From the NCBI GenBank assembly GCA_903859705.1, contig CAIONQ010000070.1, positions 1-34,848 on the forward strand: DNA of 34,848 bases, in the 5' to 3' direction. Each line of letters opens with the position of its first letter. Position 1 is the first letter of the stretch. Positions 26,156-34,470 of this stretch are shown piece after piece. The position numbers and the translations under genes are program-made. The DNA comes from an uncultured Chthonomonas sp. Its GTDB lineage: Bacteria; Armatimonadota; Chthonomonadetes; Chthonomonadales; Chthonomonadaceae. The notes under the pieces are model-generated. The model worked only from the letters and a program-made list of their open reading frames with translations. It had not been told where the DNA came from and searched no databases.

Positions 26156-26806
26156 GTGCCAGACCGTGAAATTGCGACAGTAACCTTCCAGCTGGGAGAT
26201 TTTGGGATATTTGAAGCCCCTGAGTTTTCGGTGCGGATGCCGCGCCTGCGGGCAGAGGTTAAGCCGCGCCTGATTGTGCTGGGGCAGGAACTGGCGCCGG
26301 ATCTATCTGCGGTTCTGAAAGAGCCCTTATTTGTGCATGTTGCCCAACACCTCCGCAGAACGGTTAATCCGCCAGAGGCCACCTGGGCTGCATTTGCGCG
26401 CACCCACCGGGCGTACAAACCAACGGTGCACATTCGCACCGCAATCAATGCAGCCAGCATCCGAGTATCGGTGTTTGTTGAGGATTATGCGGAAGACAAA
26501 CTGCTCTTTGCTGATGCGTTGAAAGCAAAGTGTGATGCTCTTGCGGCCTACTTTTCAAAGCACCCCAAAATTCGTGCCTACGATATTCCAGACGAAAACG
26601 GCAAACCAGGTTGTGGCGCTCACCTGAGCGCAGAAACGCTGGCAAGCTTTTCGGAGCGCATGCATCAGGTGAAATCCCAGCATGCGGTGTTTGGCATCGA
26701 TCTGCCGGCAAAGAAGGTAACACAGATGAGTGCCGAAGAGCTGCATAAAGCCATCGTAACCGCGGTGAAAACTCTCAAACCAATTTATGATCTTGGGCGA
26801 CCGTAA
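26156..26806 (+). CDS. DUF1054 (UPF0637, YktB-like) family protein
   Basis: This 216-residue cytoplasmic protein matches the DUF1054/UPF0637 family, known mainly from Bacillota (YktB of Bacillus subtilis) and of unknown function. Conserved stretches are RLRAEVKPRLIVLGQELAPDLS, FVHVAQHLRRTVNPPEATWAAF (typical of the family: VAKHARRTVNPP), SVFVEDYAEDK, and a C-terminal FGIDLPAKKV. The chosen start is a GTG at 26156, with CAGGAG ten bases upstream; this gives the family's usual length. The longer frame from 26069 overlaps the PmoA-like gene and adds a basic tail with no family match. It sits 28 bases after the PmoA-like gene and 28 before the DinB-like gene, so all three are probably co-transcribed. 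Its presence in a sugar-enzyme cluster is unexpected. Confidence 0.88.
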   Translation: MPDREIATVTFQLGDFGIFEAPEFSVRMPRLRAEVKPRLIVLGQELAPDLSAVLKEPLFVHVAQHLRRTVNPPEATWAAFARTHRAYKPTVHIRTAINAASIRVSVFVEDYAEDKLLFADALKAKCDALAAYFSKHPKIRAYDIPDENGKPGCGAHLSAETLASFSERMHQVKSQHAVFGIDLPAKKVTQMSAEELHKAIVTAVKTLKPIYDLGRP

Positions 26807-26834
26807 ACACGAGAAAGGCAAAGAGGCAAGCCCG

Positions 26835-27305
26835 ATGAATGCACAGAACTATATGGCCGATCAGTTGGAGCGCCTGGCAGAGAGTTACAGCCAGTTTTTA
26901 GAGTCTACCGAAGTTGATCGCCTGCAATGGAAGCCTGAATTGGCAGGTGCCAGCGAGCTCAGGACAATTCTGGAGCAGGTTTCCGAGTGTGTGGCTGTTA
27001 ATATCGCTGTGGCAGCGTTGCTGCGCGGCGAGCCTGTTCCTCCAATGACGGATACACCCGTGCCCGAGAGCGCCACTATCGGCAGATCGATGCTGCAAAC
27101 AAGCGCTGCAGAGTTGGCGGCTGAGTTCCGAGCTCTCACCGACGAGGATCTAACCAAGGTGTATCCGCATCCAAAGGCCCAGATCCTCGGATCCAACCTA
27201 CTTATGATGCCCCTGCGCAACATGGCGTACCATTGCGGGCAACTAAACCTGTTCCAGATGCTATACGGTGATGCAGAGTTTCATGCTCCCACCAACTGGC
27301 GCTAA
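26835..27305 (+). CDS. DinB-like four-helix protein
   Basis: The 156-residue protein looks like a member of the DinB/YfiT superfamily of four-helix bundle proteins, many of which are metal-dependent thiol transferases (such as bacillithiol or mycothiol S-transferases). Helix 2 reads ELRTILEQVSECVAVN, where family members normally have a metal-binding His (IL-x-H-V/L); here position 48 is Gln. The C-terminal helix has MAYHCGQLNLFQMLYGD, which retains one expected His. Two of three ligands may therefore be altered, so a catalytic metal site is doubtful. GAGG eight bases before the ATG at 26835 sets the start. The overlapping upstream frame from 26787 is not needed. The gene lies between DUF1054 and the glycosidase in the plus-strand run. 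Confidence 0.75.
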   Translation: MNAQNYMADQLERLAESYSQFLESTEVDRLQWKPELAGASELRTILEQVSECVAVNIAVAALLRGEPVPPMTDTPVPESATIGRSMLQTSAAELAAEFRALTDEDLTKVYPHPKAQILGSNLLMMPLRNMAYHCGQLNLFQMLYGDAEFHAPTNWR

Positions 27306-27365
27306 CTCAGAGCAACACCTCCCGGGATGGCATACGCCACCCGCAGGAAAGCAGGAATAGCTTTT

Positions 27366-29765
27366 ATGTTCAGCCGCCTCGACCCTATAAAACTCCTGGA
27401 GCGCTCCGACAAGTGGTATGTCGGCGGTGGAGCCTGCACGATTTTTGCGCCGGCTTTTCCCCGCTACCTGTCTACACCGGGGTTTTGGGATGAGGCCTAT
27501 TTTGCAGATGTACGCCTTGAAAGGCTGTTTGCAATAACGTTGTTGGATTCTGAGGGCCGGCCCGTGGGCCTGAACTGCGTTATAAAGCGCTGGAACCCGG
27601 ACCATTACACTCAGGTGTACCTTGTAACAGGGTTTCCCGGCGTAACGCTTCGAGAAGAGCGTGTAGTTACACCGGGTAACACGTTTGCAGTTCGGCTTAC
27701 GCTGCACAACACCGGCGATATGACTTACCGTTTCCACGTTTTAGCGTGGACGATGCAAACCGTTGCGGAGCTCCCACCCATCTCTCCAAACGGTGCACGC
27801 CAAACGGCCACTGTTACAACCTGTACAGATACGCACCGCGAACTGGACCTGCTTTCCTACTTTCACGAAATAAGGTATGGCACCGATATTGATGCTCCCG
27901 CAGAAGTAAATGGGTGGGGTACAGATGCGGTTGCTGAGGGAGAATCTGCCGGAGACTACTCAAAGCTCCGTACTGGTATCCATATTGCTATGGGGGCAGA
28001 CAGGCTTCCAGATTCCTGGACAGTGAATCTTTGTGAGAACTCCGATACGGCACCGCTATACGAGCTGAGTGTGTTCCCGGAGAAGTTTGTGGGTGGCACT
28101 TTGCCCCAGGAAGAGATTACAGAGGCAGGCTGGCGAAACACGGGCCAGATGCACCTGGCGCTGCACTACATCCTGGAGACAAGCAAAGACCAGGAAGAAG
28201 CGCTAACTTTTGGAGCCTGTACTGCGCTAACCCGGGAAGATGCAGAGCAGGGTTTGCGGGAAGACATGCGCGACGACGCGCTACTTCGCGCGCGCAGATC
28301 GTGGCAGCGTTTCTTTGCATCCGTTCCATACCTCGAATGTTCTGATCCGTACATCGAAAACTACTACTGGTATCGCTGGTATGGGCTGCGTATGCAGGTA
28401 GTAAGCCTGGCCGCCAATGCAACCGGCAAGCAGCCAATGCATCGGTTGCCCTACCCCTGCGTATTTGAAGGTATTGGCGCATTTCGCAGCCATATATCCT
28501 ATTCGGCACAATGCCACATGAGGGAAGCATCCTGGATGCACGATTCCACTGTGGCTATGGGCAGCCTCGAAAACTTTCTGCACAATCAGATCACTTCACT
28601 GGAATCCCAAAACAGGGGGCTTCTGCCCGGGCACCTGATGCTGTGGCGAAACGAGCGCGGATTTTATCATGCAGATTGGGGCGCTGCAGCCCTGCAGGTT
28701 TACAACATCACAGGCGATTTAAACTTTGTGCGCCGGGTGTATTCTGGTCTGGGACTTTATGCCGAGTATTTCCAGCGAGTGCGAGATCCCGAAGAGAGCG
28801 ATCTCTTCGACATCATTGATCAGGGCGAAACCGGCCAGGAGTATATGAGCCGGTATCTGGCAGCCTCTTCCGATGCGGACCGTTGGAAGAAGATACGGAT
28901 AAAGGGTGTGGATGCCACGTGCTGCATCTACTCCCTGTTTTCTGCACTTTCGGTGTTTGCCGGTTTACTTGGCCTGCAAACTGAAGCATCCAAATGGCGC
29001 AGGCAAGCCGATAGGGTTCGGCGCGCAATTCGAGAACGGATGTGGGATGGTGAGAGCGGGTTATTTAAAGACCTGCTGACGCCAGATCTCAGCCAATCTC
29101 CTTACAGTGCAGCCGTTGGCTTTTATCCTCTCATCACGGATACTGCTACTGCGCAGCATCTGCACCCTATGCTGGAGGCACTATTCGATCCCGAGAAGTT
29201 CGGTACAAAGTTTCCGGCACCAGCCTGCCCGGTGAATGATCCTTATTACGATGCTACGGCGCAATGGAGGGGCAAGCGAACTAGCTGCCCATGGAACGGC
29301 CGGATGTGGCCGATGGCCAGCTCCCATATTGCCGATGGTCTTGCACATGCTTACCGTAATCTGGAGTTTGAAACGGCGTATGGCTTTTCAGATTTCTTTA
29401 TGCGCTTCCTACGCACGCTGTTCTTTAATCAGGACCCGAAACGCCCGAACAGCTTTGAACACTACAACCCGGAAACCGGAACTCCTTCGCTGTACCGTGG
29501 TATCGATGATTATCAGCATTCATACATTGTTGATCTTATCCTGAGACATGTTGCCGGTATCCAGCCTGCGCCAGGGCCCAATGGCGGAGTAGTTATCGAT
29601 CCTATTCCATGCAAGATTGAACGTATGCTGGTGCAGGATGTGAGGGTTCGCGGCCACTCCATTGATGTTCGATGGGGATATGGTGATGGATTTGTAGTAA
29701 GTGTTGACAGGGTAGAGCTGGTTAATCTGCCAACACCACAGATGGTAGAAGTGGAGCTTGACTAA
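27366..29765 (+). CDS. MGH1-like (alpha/alpha)6-barrel glycosidase, GH63/GGH-type
   Basis: This 799-residue protein has an N-terminal beta-sandwich (about 1-300, with LTLHNTGDMTYRFHVLAWTM) and a C-terminal (alpha/alpha)6-barrel (about 320-770). Landmarks are REASWMHDSTVAMG (Asp393 as candidate general acid), GQEYMSRY, a SCPWNGRMWPMASSHIADGLAHAY segment resembling the WRGPVWP block of GH63 and MGH1-type enzymes, and NSFEHYNPETG (Glu698 as candidate base). These fit mannosylglycerate/glucosylglycerate hydrolase-like and GH63 enzymes, which are inverting alpha-glycosidases; the exact substrate is not readable. No signal peptide is visible, so it acts in the cytoplasm. AGGA nine bases before the ATG at 27366 favours it over an earlier ATG at 27327. 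The stop is three bases before the start of the kinase gene, indicating tight coupling. Confidence 0.85.
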   Translation: MFSRLDPIKLLERSDKWYVGGGACTIFAPAFPRYLSTPGFWDEAYFADVRLERLFAITLLDSEGRPVGLNCVIKRWNPDHYTQVYLVTGFPGVTLREERVVTPGNTFAVRLTLHNTGDMTYRFHVLAWTMQTVAELPPISPNGARQTATVTTCTDTHRELDLLSYFHEIRYGTDIDAPAEVNGWGTDAVAEGESAGDYSKLRTGIHIAMGADRLPDSWTVNLCENSDTAPLYELSVFPEKFVGGTLPQEEITEAGWRNTGQMHLALHYILETSKDQEEALTFGACTALTREDAEQGLREDMRDDALLRARRSWQRFFASVPYLECSDPYIENYYWYRWYGLRMQVVSLAANATGKQPMHRLPYPCVFEGIGAFRSHISYSAQCHMREASWMHDSTVAMGSLENFLHNQITSLESQNRGLLPGHLMLWRNERGFYHADWGAAALQVYNITGDLNFVRRVYSGLGLYAEYFQRVRDPEESDLFDIIDQGETGQEYMSRYLAASSDADRWKKIRIKGVDATCCIYSLFSALSVFAGLLGLQTEASKWRRQADRVRRAIRERMWDGESGLFKDLLTPDLSQSPYSAAVGFYPLITDTATAQHLHPMLEALFDPEKFGTKFPAPACPVNDPYYDATAQWRGKRTSCPWNGRMWPMASSHIADGLAHAYRNLEFETAYGFSDFFMRFLRTLFFNQDPKRPNSFEHYNPETGTPSLYRGIDDYQHSYIVDLILRHVAGIQPAPGPNGGVVIDPIPCKIERMLVQDVRVRGHSIDVRWGYGDGFVVSVDRVELVNLPTPQMVEVELD

Positions 29766-29768
29766 AAG

Positions 29769-31277
29769 GTGACAAACTCAGAACCACTGGCCCTCAGCCT
29801 GGATATTGGTACTTCTTCTTCGCGGGCCCTGTTGTGGGATAGCGCCGGGCGCGAGGTGATGGGTACTGGAGCGCAAGTTCACTACCAGATGCGTACCACG
29901 CCAGATGGCGGCGTGGAGATGGATGCAGAGGACCTGCTGATGCATATCAGCGGATGCATAGACAGAGCCCTCTCTGCTGCTGGAGACAGAGCCAAACACA
30001 TAAAGGCTGTTGGCATCTCCACATTCTGGCACTCGTTGCTGGGTATAGATGCTGCAGGCAATGCAGTAACCCCTATTTTCAGCTGGGCAGATAACCGGGC
30101 AGCAGAGCAGGCTGAGATTCTGCGAGCAAAACTTGATGCTGCACAGGTGCACCGGCAAACCGGGTGCATAATCCATCCATCCTACTACCCCGCTCGCCTA
30201 CTGTGGCTTAAGAATAGGATGGGAGCCAGTTTTGATTTAGTACACAGATGGGTATCTCCCAGCGAATACCTATTCGGCAAATGGTTTGGCAGGCAGGCTG
30301 TTACTGTATCTGTTTCCATGGCATCTGGAACGGGATTGTTTCTGCAATCCGAACAGACATGGGATGCAGACCTTGCGGAAACTATTGGTATTGGCATCGA
30401 AACACTCTCTCGGATTGTTGATCTGAAAGAGTTCTCCTCCGGACTATCCCAGGAATACAGCAAGCGATGGTCCGCTCTGCGGGAGGTGCCTTTCTATCCT
30501 GCTGTTGGTGATGGGGCCTGTGGCAATATTGGCAGTGGGTGTACTGCGCCAGACAGGCTTGCAATTAACCTGGGCACCAGTGGCGCCATAAGGGCAGTGT
30601 GGAGCGAAGACGCCGGAAACAGTGAGTATCAGCACCCCGGGCATGGGCTCTGGAGATACAGGGTTGATTCTCGCCGGCCAGTTATTGGTGCGGCATTCAG
30701 TGATGGTGGCCATGTATTTGCCTGGATGACACGATGCCTCAATTTGAGCGGCTCCTCACCAGAGCAACTGGATACCGCGCTCTCGGCCATGCAGCCGGGC
30801 GCCCATGGGCTAACGTTTCTGCCGTTTCTTGCGGGCGAGCGAAGCATGGGCTGGCATGTGGATGCCAGGGCTGGAATATTTGGGCTTAACCTTGATACCG
30901 GCCCGCTGGATATTCTGCGAGCATCTATGGAGGCCGTGGCGCTGCAGTTTATGGAAGCTGCATTGCAGCTTCAGCAAACGTTTCCTGCAGCCACAGAAAT
31001 TGTAGCATCCGGTGGGGCGCTGGGCCATTCGCGAGCCTGGCAGCAGATGTTTGCCGATGCCATAGGATGCCCGGTAACCCTTGCAGAGGAGCCAGAGGCC
31101 AGTAGCCGGGGGGCAGCGCTATTGGCACTGGAAGCTGCGGGAATAATATCAAGCATAGCGGAAGCACCCGCAAGGCTTGGCAAAACCATTGAGCCCAACC
31201 TTAAGGTAACCGGGCAATACATGGATATGAGCAGCCGGCGCAACGTGATTTATCGTGCTCTTTTCCCGGATGCGTAA
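29769..31277 (+). CDS. FGGY-family carbohydrate kinase (gluconokinase/xylulokinase-like)
   Basis: The 502-residue cytoplasmic kinase phosphorylates a sugar, sugar acid or polyol with ATP. Domain FGGY_N opens with SLDIGTSSSRALLWD (about 10-24). The catalytic Asp is expected in AVGDGACGNIGSG, and the second phosphate-binding turn is INLGTSGAIRAVW. FGGY_C contains the adenosine-region motif VASGGALGHSRAWQQMFADAIG and EEPEASSRGAALLA. The overall pattern is closest to gluconate kinases of the FGGY type, but substrate residues cannot be assigned reliably. The start is a GTG at 29769, three bases after the glycosidase stop, with GGAG about 13 bases upstream inside that gene. The neighbours suggest it phosphorylates a product released by the glycosidase or GH2 enzyme (inference). 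Confidence 0.9.
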   Translation: MTNSEPLALSLDIGTSSSRALLWDSAGREVMGTGAQVHYQMRTTPDGGVEMDAEDLLMHISGCIDRALSAAGDRAKHIKAVGISTFWHSLLGIDAAGNAVTPIFSWADNRAAEQAEILRAKLDAAQVHRQTGCIIHPSYYPARLLWLKNRMGASFDLVHRWVSPSEYLFGKWFGRQAVTVSVSMASGTGLFLQSEQTWDADLAETIGIGIETLSRIVDLKEFSSGLSQEYSKRWSALREVPFYPAVGDGACGNIGSGCTAPDRLAINLGTSGAIRAVWSEDAGNSEYQHPGHGLWRYRVDSRRPVIGAAFSDGGHVFAWMTRCLNLSGSSPEQLDTALSAMQPGAHGLTFLPFLAGERSMGWHVDARAGIFGLNLDTGPLDILRASMEAVALQFMEAALQLQQTFPAATEIVASGGALGHSRAWQQMFADAIGCPVTLAEEPEASSRGAALLALEAAGIISSIAEAPARLGKTIEPNLKVTGQYMDMSSRRNVIYRALFPDA

Positions 31278-31335
31278 TCGCAATAACGCCGCATCTGAAC
31301 CGCAAACCCGATCCAAATCTGGAGCAACAGAAACC

Positions 31336-33984
31336 ATGAAGCTGATACCCTGGTTGTGTAACATCGCATCCGCTGCTCTGTTATTCTCAGTTATCGGCTC
31401 AACCCTGGTAACCCGGACGGCCGAAGCAGAAACTGTGCGAGACTTATCCTCGGCTGCTGGCCAATTATGGACCATTCGCCCCGAAGGGACCGATGGATGG
31501 CAGAGCATAAAAGTACCGGCCGGAGGATGGCGAACCCAGGGATTTACCTGCGATGCGGCTGATTATCGAACCGAGATTAAAGTACCTTCGGATGCCAGAG
31601 ATCAGCTGGTGCAGTTGCACTTTGAGGCCGTGAACTTCGGTTGCGACGTGTATGCCGGCACCCCGGGATCGGTACTCCACCTGGCCGGCAGCCATGTGAA
31701 TGGCTGGATGCCGTTTGATGTTAGCCTCACTGGTATCGCCGTTCCCGATAAACCGCTGCAGATTGAGGTGAGAGTACGCGGCCGTCGCAAGTTTATGCAT
31801 GAAGGCAAATTCACTGTTCCAGAAGGTGCCTCCTGGGACGATAAGGTTGAGGATGGGATACTGCGGGGTATTACCCTGCGGGTTAGGCCGCAGTTGCACC
31901 TGGAAACAGCCTATGTGCAAACAACGCCTGCATCTTCCGTAAATGCCAAAACAGCATCCGATACGGTTCGCTCGGTTGTTACTCTGGTGAATGCTGGCGC
32001 ATCGCCCCGGCATGTGACTGTTACGGCGGGCTACCGCGCATGGGGAACTCACAAAGGTGTTTACCCTGGTGTATCCAGGTTTCAGGTTTCTATTGCTCCG
32101 GGAGAAACCCGAATTCTGGATACGGGTGTAGTGCGCTGGCCAGGCGGGCCCGCAAGCTACTGGTGGCCGAACGTTCCGTACAGAGCAGGATACACTGCGA
32201 AGCTGCACGAGCTAGTGGTGCGGGTGCAGGAGGGCAACTCCGTAATTGATACCCGCACGCAGCGCTTTGGATTTCGTGATTTTGCAGTTAGCAAACGTGT
32301 AAAGCACCCGGAACTGCTTGCTGGCCCTGAAGCTGTTCTGCTGGGAGCCCATTACGAACTGAATGGTGTGCGATGCAATTTGCGCGGTGATAATCAGCAA
32401 GAGGCTAACTTCGGAACGGATGCCTATGGGGTAAAGCCCGGCTTTGGCAGGCCAACGGCGAATAACCCAGGATGGCCCGCCGCTGTTGATAATTTGCTTC
32501 GGCTCAACTTCAATGTAATGCGCATTCATCAGATACCCGCTACCCCTTACATGCTGGACGTGTGTGACGAAAAGGGGCTGATGATTGTTGACGAATCGCC
32601 ACTGCGTGGATCTGAAGGCATGGAGGATTTTGAGGCTGGCAAAGAGGCCATGATAGAGATGGATAGGGAACTGGTGTTGAGAGACAGAAACCATCCATCG
32701 ATTGTGATATGGAGTGCCGCCAATGAATGGACCACCCCTATTCCATTTGTTGTGCCCGTTATTATGGCAACGGATAGCACCCGGCCAATTATTGCAGACG
32801 GCGTTGGAGATTTCGATCCTCGGTTCATAAACATGGAGCACTATGTTAACGGAATTGGTGGGTTACCAACGCGCGGTGCAAGCAAGCGAGCAGACAGACC
32901 TTACGGAGAAACAGAAGCAATTTGGTCGGCAGACAATACGCTGCAGGGGTTTGCATGGATGGCTACAAGTGTACGGCTACGCCGATTGCTTGGAAATGCT
33001 GACTTGCGAAACTATGTATTGAACAACGCCTGGTCTAACTATGTGCCCGGTGAAACCGCGGATACCGAGATACTTGAAAAGGCTGTGAAGGGCATGGATG
33101 GCGATAAACAGATCCGCCCTGCAATCCGAGATCCGTGGACCAACCCTATTATCCGCCTGATGCAGCGCTGCTACGCCCCGGTGGCGCTATGCGACGTACA
33201 ATTCGACAAAATAAATGCGCGCAGCAATGCTAACGGCGATTGGCCAACCACTGTTCCAGCGGTGATTGCTGGCACAGAAGTGCGGCGCGAAATTGCGCTG
33301 CTAAACGATACCTTCAGAGAATCCAAGCTCACGCTGGAGTATGAGATAACAGTGCAGAAGGGTGCGCTGCCTGTAAAGATAGCCACTGGAAAAATTGACA
33401 AAACGGTGGATGCAGGAACCTACGCAACAGTAGATGTTACGTTTGCTGCACCGGCAGAACCCTGCGAGCTTAGCGCGCGCTATGTACTGAAGCAGGATGG
33501 CATCGAAGTATTTCGTGAAGAAGCAATTCGATACCGTGTATCTCCTTCAGGACAATTTGGCTTGCCAGATGGCACCTACGTGCTTATAAACGGAAATAGT
33601 GGGTTGCCAGCCGAAGCGTCTGCCGACAATACGCTCATACAGGGCTCTTCCGTGGAGGGAGCGCAGATTTGGACACTGAAACGTCTTGGTGGTGATGGCA
33701 TTACGTTAACTAACGCAGCTACCGGAATGGTGCTTGCGGTAGAACACAATGGCGTTCAGAATGGATCTTCCGCAATACAGGCACGCTGGAATGGGCTTAC
33801 AAATCAAGTGTGGAGAATTGAGGAATCGTTAGATGGTTCTGCCTACACTATCACGAACAAATCGTCTGGCAGATCGCTTGATGTATACGGGCGTTCAACC
33901 ACTGCAGGCGGAAGAATTGTAGTTTGGGAAGCGAATGGTGGAGAGAACCAGCTATGGCGTTTTGTGCCTGCAAAACACAAATAG
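31336..33984 (+). CDS. Secreted glycoside hydrolase family 2 enzyme with C-terminal ricin-type lectin domain
   Basis: The 882-residue protein has a signal peptide (about 1-30), a GH2 sugar-binding beta-sandwich (about 45-185), an immunoglobulin-like domain (190-315) and a TIM barrel (320-700). The barrel carries RDRNHPSIVIWSAANEW, with Glu464 as the acid/base. The nucleophile is less clear; Glu525 or Glu527 in PYGETEAIW is the best candidate. A beta-trefoil ricin/CBM13-like module (about 742-882) shows three Q-x-W motifs (QIW at 777, QVW at 824, QLW at 872). It probably attacks beta-linked galactosides, mannosides or glucuronides outside the cytoplasm; specificity is not readable. The ATG at 31336 follows GGAG by 11 bases and starts a good signal peptide; the open frame from 31255 overlaps the kinase gene. 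No terminator is visible after the stop. Confidence 0.9.
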   Translation: MKLIPWLCNIASAALLFSVIGSTLVTRTAEAETVRDLSSAAGQLWTIRPEGTDGWQSIKVPAGGWRTQGFTCDAADYRTEIKVPSDARDQLVQLHFEAVNFGCDVYAGTPGSVLHLAGSHVNGWMPFDVSLTGIAVPDKPLQIEVRVRGRRKFMHEGKFTVPEGASWDDKVEDGILRGITLRVRPQLHLETAYVQTTPASSVNAKTASDTVRSVVTLVNAGASPRHVTVTAGYRAWGTHKGVYPGVSRFQVSIAPGETRILDTGVVRWPGGPASYWWPNVPYRAGYTAKLHELVVRVQEGNSVIDTRTQRFGFRDFAVSKRVKHPELLAGPEAVLLGAHYELNGVRCNLRGDNQQEANFGTDAYGVKPGFGRPTANNPGWPAAVDNLLRLNFNVMRIHQIPATPYMLDVCDEKGLMIVDESPLRGSEGMEDFEAGKEAMIEMDRELVLRDRNHPSIVIWSAANEWTTPIPFVVPVIMATDSTRPIIADGVGDFDPRFINMEHYVNGIGGLPTRGASKRADRPYGETEAIWSADNTLQGFAWMATSVRLRRLLGNADLRNYVLNNAWSNYVPGETADTEILEKAVKGMDGDKQIRPAIRDPWTNPIIRLMQRCYAPVALCDVQFDKINARSNANGDWPTTVPAVIAGTEVRREIALLNDTFRESKLTLEYEITVQKGALPVKIATGKIDKTVDAGTYATVDVTFAAPAEPCELSARYVLKQDGIEVFREEAIRYRVSPSGQFGLPDGTYVLINGNSGLPAEASADNTLIQGSSVEGAQIWTLKRLGGDGITLTNAATGMVLAVEHNGVQNGSSAIQARWNGLTNQVWRIEESLDGSAYTITNKSSGRSLDVYGRSTTAGGRIVVWEANGGENQLWRFVPAKHK

Positions 33985-34001
33985 AAGAAGGGCAAACGCA
34001 T

Positions 34002-34470
34002 CTAAATTCCCAGCAGCGTTTCCAGGTAGCTGATCTCCCATGTTGCGAGCAGAAGCTTCGTTTTCAGGCTCTTGTTCGTGGACTTGCCCTGCCTTAACAG
34101 CTTGAGCACAGTATGGCGCATCACGGCAATATTCTCTGGCGCATGGTCCTTTCTTACCCGGCAAGCATCTTCGTTCATTGCCACGTCTGGTACCCAATGT
34201 AGGCTGTTTTCTGTGCCCTAATGGCGGATACCTGGTTAAGTACCACTTCACCAGCGCGTTCTATTGCGATACCATAACGGACGAAAACTCCAACGTTATC
34301 ACGATAACCCGGAATACGAGGATCTTCGTAACATCTGTTGCCGATGCTTTTTTGGGCCTGGCCGGTCTATTCTCTAATCATCCCAGGTAATACCTTCAGG
34401 TAGATGCTGTATTACCACGTTTCAATGCGTCCGTGGTATTTCTCGACAGTGGCTGTATGTGTTCGCGTAG
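34002..34470 (-). pseudogene. Decayed ISAs1-family transposase
   Basis: On the minus strand, fragments in changing frames reproduce the order of an ISAs1-type DDE transposase. From 34460 downward: TVEKYHGRIETW (about 34455-34415; the family reads TVEKGHGRIE), a TAA at 34412-34414, then YSIYLKVLPGMIRE and a TAG at 34367-34369 where the family has Trp. A weak middle section includes KWYLTRYPP in another frame (family: RYYISSLP). Then IRH, a TAG at 34218-34220 in place of Trp, and GTENSLHWVPDVAMNEDACRV-type sequence. RKDHAPENIAVMRHTVLKLL runs on to a TAG at 34002. The C-terminal third (34002-34217) is well preserved. At least three stops and two frame changes make it non-functional. The N-terminal half and terminal inverted repeats were not found. 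Confidence 0.82.

Noticed and set aside
33952-34251. 99-residue minus-strand frame
   Set aside because: It overlaps the end of the GH2 gene and is mostly a shadow of the transposase relic, except for a short KWYLTRYPP fragment that fits the relic itself.
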